64,000 bases of DNA from Rhizophagus irregularis (taxonomy: Eukaryota; Glomeromycota; Glomeromycetes; Glomerales; Glomeraceae), in contig NC_089431.1 of the NCBI RefSeq assembly GCF_026210795.1, positions 1,922,001 through 1,986,000 on the forward strand, read 5' to 3'. A program made the position numbers and the translations under genes. Below, piece after piece: positions 59,604 to 64,000 of the stretch (its first letter is position 1; every line of letters begins with the position of its first letter). The notes under the pieces are model-generated. The model saw nothing but the letters and a program-made list of their open reading frames with translations, was not told the DNA's origin and ran no database searches.

Positions 59604-59693
59604 TTAACGTACGCACTGTGAGAACCAGATTTTAGGAGTTATGCACTTGCATGTGATAGCATTACACTTAACTCCGGCTAGTGCATATGTTAA
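59604..59693. mobile_element. Second copy of the TTAACGTACG mini-element
   Basis: About 90 bp, read in the opposite orientation to 34995-35080. Shared blocks include 'ttaacgtacg', 'ttttaggagttatgcacttg', 'gtgatag' and 'taactccggctag'. The inverted ends are eroded ('ttaacgtacgcact' and 'gtgcatatgttaa'). Confidence 0.65.
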
Positions 59694-59925
59694 CAAGAAT
59701 TATGATTTTTGCCCAAAATTAAAGTGCCGAAATTTAGCAAAATTTATCAAATAATTTAACTGTATTATTATATATTATGTAATATATATCAATTGCCAAC
59801 AACCCAAGAAATTATTTAATTTTTACATTTTACATTTAGGGTTCGTTATATTTATTATATTTCTTTATGTATATGATAGCTAATATATTACGTACTGCAA
59901 CTTCTTTTTCATCAAATTCAATTAA

Positions 59926-60510
59926 TTGCCGATCCGCCTAAAAACGGCACTGCGTTACTAATAAAATTTGGGGATAATAGCGATAATAAAAAAAAGAATT
60001 TTTTGCATCTCACGCGCGAAATAAGTTTCACCCAATTTACTAACAGAAATATCATAAAAACAATATTTTCTTTCATTTTATGACAAGTCATATTTGCCAA
60101 AAAATTTTATAATTATATTTCTGTAACTGGTTTTCTTCAACTTTCACTTGTTTTTAATAATAAAAATATTTCAAAAAAGCTTTTAAAAACAACTTTAGAA
60201 GCTAAAAATTATAGGTTTTATTGTAAATAATGCAATATAGTAAAATGAAATATTGAAATTTCGTATATTTTAAGGTGTAAATCTGACGCACACGCATAGT
60301 AAACTCATTATTTTGCATACGAATGTATAACTTTTTTTTGCAAATTCATTTTTTTCACGTATTTTTTCAGTATATCATATGATTTTTTTTTATAGTCAAT
60401 ATGTCATCTATGAAATATCCTTTTTTGAAGTTTGTGTTCTAGCACAAAATCGGCAAATTTAACCCCAAATTTTATTAGTAACGCAGTGCCGATTTTAGGC
60501 AGATCGGCAA
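59926..60510. mobile_element. 585 bp MITE with 48 bp terminal inverted repeats
   Basis: The left 48 bases (starting TTGCCGATCCGCC, ending AATTTGGGG) are inverted at the right with about two mismatches. TTAA flanks both sides (59922-59925, 60511-60514), which would fit a piggyBac-type target. No coding capacity is visible, and the terminal repeats are so alike that the insertion looks young. It abuts the truncated TA element. Confidence 0.78.
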
Positions 60511-60514
60511 TTAA

Positions 60515-61269
60515 ATAACTTGGCATCTAATAATCGTACAAAGATGTACCATAACTTGTTAGAATCGTCTCACTGAGATGAATTTAATAATGGTAGTTTT
60601 ATTCTTTTATGATCACTGGCTGATGAGTTATTCAACAAAATGTTAAACATTGGCATTATAATATTTCTTTACGTTTACTGTGCCATTTAACATTTTGCTA
60701 AATTTCTTAGTACTTAGTGATTGTAAAAAGACGATTAATAGCTTATTGGAATTGCCTCATCAAGATGAATCGAATGGTGGTAAGCCATTTCTCTGTGATC
60801 AATATTGACAGAGTTACTACTTAAAAACCATTTAATATTTTTTTAATTTTAGAAATTGATCTAGTGATTGGATTTTGATGTATCTTATACCATTAGATTC
60901 GCCTCATCAAGACGAATCGAATGGTAGTAAGATCGTCTCTCTAGGATCAATATTGACGGAGTTACTACTTAAAGACCATTTAATATTTTTTAATTTCAGA
61001 AATTAATCTAGTGATTGGATTTTAATATATTTTATACCATTAGAACCGTCTTATCAAGACGAATCGAATGGCGGTAAGATCATATCTTTACGATTAATAT
61101 TGGCGGAGTTATGATACAATAAAGTTTTAAGTATAATTCTGGCCAAAATTGTTAATTTTTGGCCGGAATTATGATATACAAATATAAGAAATTTTTTATA
61201 TAGTCACATCTCTTTATAATCACCAAATATGGACTGTCCCAAATGTGTAACTATAAAGAGAGTTGACTG
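60515..61269. mobile_element. Left-truncated copy of the CAGTCAAC element
   Basis: Matches 47655-47740 and 48155-48834 of the first copy, including the 150 bp tandem units with the 'catcaagacgaatcgaatgg' hairpin, and ends with 'agagagttgactg' followed by TA. The left terminus is missing; the sequence starts directly at the right edge of the 585 bp MITE. It also lacks the 400 bp block at about 47750-48155 of the first copy. Confidence 0.75.
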
Positions 61270-63065
61270 TATTACTATTCATTCAAAAAAAAAGATAAAC
61301 ATAAAGTATAAACATATAATGATAAACCAGATTAAGCTTTATAAAACTATATTTTTAAATTTTCTATAAAGTATTTCTTAATGAAATAGTAGCAATTCAA
61401 AATTGAAATATTTTACTATTAAATTAAATATTTGGCCATTTTATTCTAACCAGAATTACATGTAAATCTAGCCAAAATTACTTTCGTTTAATTATTAACT
61501 ATATAAATCTGTATATATTCTTGAATATCATGTTGGTCATTTATTATATTATGTATATATTCTTGAATATCATGTTGGTCATTTATTATATTGTTTGGCT
61601 AGGCTAAAATTATGAATTATAATTTAAATTAAATAAATCTGACCAATAAAATTACAGGGTTAAGTATTACATAATATAGAAATTTGGCTGCTTAAAAAAA
61701 TTTTTTGTTGGGACTAGGTTGTATACACTGTAGAAAATACTATAAAATTTATTACAAAAATATTGGTTTATATAATAAAATATTTTAGGTATTTAAAAGT
61801 GTCTTTAATTAAAAAACAAAATTGCAGGCAAATTTGGCTGCAAAACAGTTTAAGAGATGGCATATCAGGTTATGATAGATATATCATAATAGCTTATAAT
61901 CTGATATGCTATCATTTGACCAATATGTTTTACTAATAAATTATATATTATCAATAGAATAGATGGCTATATATAAAATAGATTTATTTTATATTTTATA
62001 TGCTTTTAATAGATAATTTGTAAAAATAAAAAAAATAAAATTATATTTTTTTTTTAACTTGCTATAAATTAAAGTTGCCTTTCTAAACTAATAAGTTTAG
62101 AATTATTTTAAATTGAAACTTATTTAAAAAATTATTTTAAATTTTGAAACTTTTACAAATAACTGAAATAAGTAAAATAACTTTAAACTAATTTCAAAGT
62201 TTTAGAGTTTAATTTAAAAAATAAAATAGAATTAATTTAAAAAAAATAGAATAGTTTGGAAAATGGATTTAGTTAGAAGAGTAACTTTACTTTAAAAATT
62301 AATGGGAAATGGTATTTTAATATATAAAAAATTCTTTTAAAAAAAAAATTTCATGAATAAATTTTTTTTTTTGATATAAGAAATAATTATCATATATATA
62401 TAATCTATATTTAAAATTTTAATTATAGATTAGTGTTATTAAAAACTGGAATTAATATTTTTGGAAGAAACCAGAATTGCATCTAAATTTTTAATTATTG
62501 TTTGGCATGTACAGTAAATAAAGGTTAAATAGAGATTTTATTTGTCATGATTTTAATCAAATATAAGCATATGCGTAATTAAGAAAATAACCAATAACTT
62601 TCAATCATTGTCGTTTACGGTTTACACTATGATGTAACATTTATGCACAATTTTTTCCTATCAGAATTCTACAGTATTTAGTAATAACTCCTAATTGTTA
62701 TTCTCGAAATTCTCTTGATTTTCCAACTATAGGTTCTTGCGCATTAAATTAAAACAAAACTGCGCTTACCGCATTTGTACAATAAAAAAACATACCATTT
62801 ATGGACTATAATTTGAGCGATGCGCAGAATTCGCAGAACTTACAACAAAAATGAATCAAAATATATATTTATTTTTATAAAAAAAAAATTAAGCAATAAA
62901 AAAAAAATAATTAAATAAATGATCACTCTTAGCGATTTAAAAATTAGATGAACCACCTATCTATACAAGTATAATAAATATATAAATATATATATAATTT
63001 TTTTTTTTTTTAAACTGTGAGAGATGAATAAAGTTCGTACGCGAAAATAATAATAATAAAAAAAA
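61270..63065. other. Intergenic, no gene seen
   Basis: AT-rich 3' flank of the Reeler gene. Contains a 42 bp tandem duplication at 61511-61594 and several AT runs. Confidence 0.5.
61511..61594. repeat. 42 bp tandem duplication
   Basis: 'gtatatattcttgaatatca' and the 22 bases that follow it occur twice in direct succession with almost no differences, so the duplication is recent. Confidence 0.85.
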
Positions 63066-63773
63066 TTATCTTGAATCGCCATACCCATTTTGAATAGTTT
63101 TAGCAAAAGATCTAGATTTAACTTGTTGTCTTTTCAACATAGATTCAGCAACGCTTCCTACTATATATAAAAGAGTAGTTAAACCGATCATAATTATAAA
63201 TAACGTATATTTTTGTAAGAATCCATCAGATGCAGTTTGTGCTCCACCATCATTGCTTGCAGCAACAGTACTACTAGTTCCACTAACAGAATCAAGACTA
63301 ACATCATCTAATCTGGCCCAATTACTGAAATTCTTTACAACCAAAGTTTTAACTGTTACACTACCAGTTGCTCCTTGAGCATTCCAACTCAATGTAATTG
63401 GGAAATTTTTTACATTACTATTTTTATGAGTAATAGTAGTAGATGGTACTCCACATTCTTTAAATTTTACATAGTCAGGTAAATTTTCAAATAAACCTAC
63501 TCTCTTATTATCCTTATCTAAAACGTAAACCAAAAGTCCTTCAACGCCATTGCCAGGTCCATTAATTGTTAAATCAAATTTTCCTTGAGATTTCATGTTC
63601 GTAGTAATCGTATAACCCCCCGGACTTTTTAACGAGCTAGCTCCATGTCCCTTGGTAGACATGTCTTCTACATTACAAGTATCAGCTCCATCTGGTAATG
63701 CTGACACATAGAATGGCATTAATATGAACAAAAAAAGGAAAAATGAAAATAATTTCTCATGTAATTTACTCAT
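63066..63773 (-). CDS. Reeler-domain membrane protein
   Basis: Single-exon gene of 235 residues. Residues 1-25 (KLFSFFLFLFILMPFYVSA) form a signal peptide. The ectodomain, from about residue 28 to 160, follows the Reeler pattern with Cys at CNVEDM, GYTITTNMKSQGKFDLTING, VEGLLVYVLDKDNKRVGLFE, FKECG and a closing ITLSWNAQGATGSVTVKTLV. A Ser/Thr-rich linker precedes one transmembrane helix (TLFIIMIGLTTLLYIVGSVA) and a short basic cytosolic tail (KRQQVKSRSF). It would be a type I membrane protein with an extracellular domain; such domains occur in fungal and animal surface proteins, often next to cytochrome b561/ferric reductase modules, which are absent here. The exact role is unknown. Confidence 0.85.
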   Translation of the reverse strand: MSKLHEKLFSFFLFLFILMPFYVSALPDGADTCNVEDMSTKGHGASSLKSPGGYTITTNMKSQGKFDLTINGPGNGVEGLLVYVLDKDNKRVGLFENLPDYVKFKECGVPSTTITHKNSNVKNFPITLSWNAQGATGSVTVKTLVVKNFSNWARLDDVSLDSVSGTSSTVAASNDGGAQTASDGFLQKYTLFIIMIGLTTLLYIVGSVAESMLKRQQVKSRSFAKTIQNGYGDSR

Positions 63774-63966
63774 TTTTTTTTTAATTTAATTTTAGTGTTT
63801 AGTTTTATGTTAAAATAAAAAAAAAATTAAGTGGAATCGCCGGCGATTCGAATAAGTTCGTTTTTTAAATAAAAAAAAAAATATATATATAATAATAATA
63901 TAAAATAAATAAATTTGTAACCTTCAATTATTTTATTTATTATTTATTTCTTTTTATTTAATCAAA
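63774..63966. promoter_or_regulatory. Shared promoter region of divergent genes
   Basis: The 193 bases lie between the Reeler start (minus) and the ATG at 63967 (plus). They are AT-rich with A runs near both starts and contain a GC-rich palindrome-like 'atcgccggcgat' near 63837-63848, the only such site nearby. The regulatory role is inferred from position. Confidence 0.4.
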
Positions 63967-64000
63967 ATGCCAAAGACGATAAAAGAAAAAATTAAAAAAG
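63967..64000 (+). CDS. Start of a gene cut by the window edge
   Basis: ATG in a good context (tcaaaATGcc) is followed by MPKTIKEKIKK, eleven codons without a stop, to the end of the window. The Lys-rich start is common in nuclear or nucleolar proteins, but too little is visible to name it. Confidence 0.4.
   Translation, partial: MPKTIKEKIKK

Overview
The window is nuclear DNA from a very AT-rich fungus and looks like an arbuscular mycorrhizal fungus of the Glomeromycotina (Rhizophagus-like). The reasons are the base composition, many short GTAAGT...AG introns of about 60-90 bp, and a gene set typical of that lineage: a TRP-like ion channel, DUF7918 proteins, a BTB protein, a MATA_HMG-type HMG-box protein, a kinase of the type beginning with a Cys-rich header and 'KWTSGN', a Uma2-like nuclease and a PD-(D/E)XK-like family. 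All identifications come from reading translations by eye; no search was run.

Layout. 1-2.5 kb: empty sequence, then a clean tRNA-Ser(UGA). 3.2-7.0 kb (minus): seven-exon ion channel with an interrupted frame. 6.1-20.0 kb: an old direct segmental duplication. Copy A (about 6.1-13.8 kb) carries the 5' part of the channel, a DUF7918 gene and a gene fusing a BTB domain to the C-terminal two thirds of a cullin; it also holds a Fanzor/TnpB-like relic missing from copy B. Copy B (about 15.5-20.0 kb) keeps a DUF7918 gene with one frame break, but its BTB-cullin copy is decayed and cut off. 20-30 kb: relics and small genes, including a Uma2-like nuclease gene, a PD-(D/E)XK-like gene, a GC-rich structured repeat and a divergent pair of small genes. 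32-38.7 kb (minus): an HMG-box gene and a small Ser/Thr/Pro-rich gene separated by about 5 kb of non-coding DNA.

40-51.7 kb is the most unusual part. A dead DDE transposon is followed by about 2.6 kb of tandem exon-like modules. Each module has a pyrimidine tract and TATAG acceptor, a 43-51 nt body and often a GTAAG donor; in the second array the donor lies in the loop of a hairpin whose stem seems to covary between copies. The array and its 3' flank have been entered by a solo LTR, a TA-targeting element with CAGTCAAC ends, a GTGCGCAC-ended MITE and a hAT-like MITE with an 8 bp target duplication. A 507 bp AT-rich foldback and a second hAT-like MITE lie just beyond.

52.3-54.3 kb (minus): an apparently intact FAD-dependent D-amino-acid oxidase. 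54.8-56.1 kb: a broken kinase. 56-61 kb: more MITEs, including a 585 bp element with 48 bp terminal inverted repeats and a second copy of the CAGTCAAC element. 63.1-63.8 kb (minus): a secreted or membrane Reeler-domain protein. The first codons of a divergent gene run off the right edge.

Two mutational themes recur. Several host frames break by one base in or near A/T homopolymers, which may be assembly error. The nonsense codons in the DNA-transposon relics can all be explained as C-to-T or G-to-A changes.
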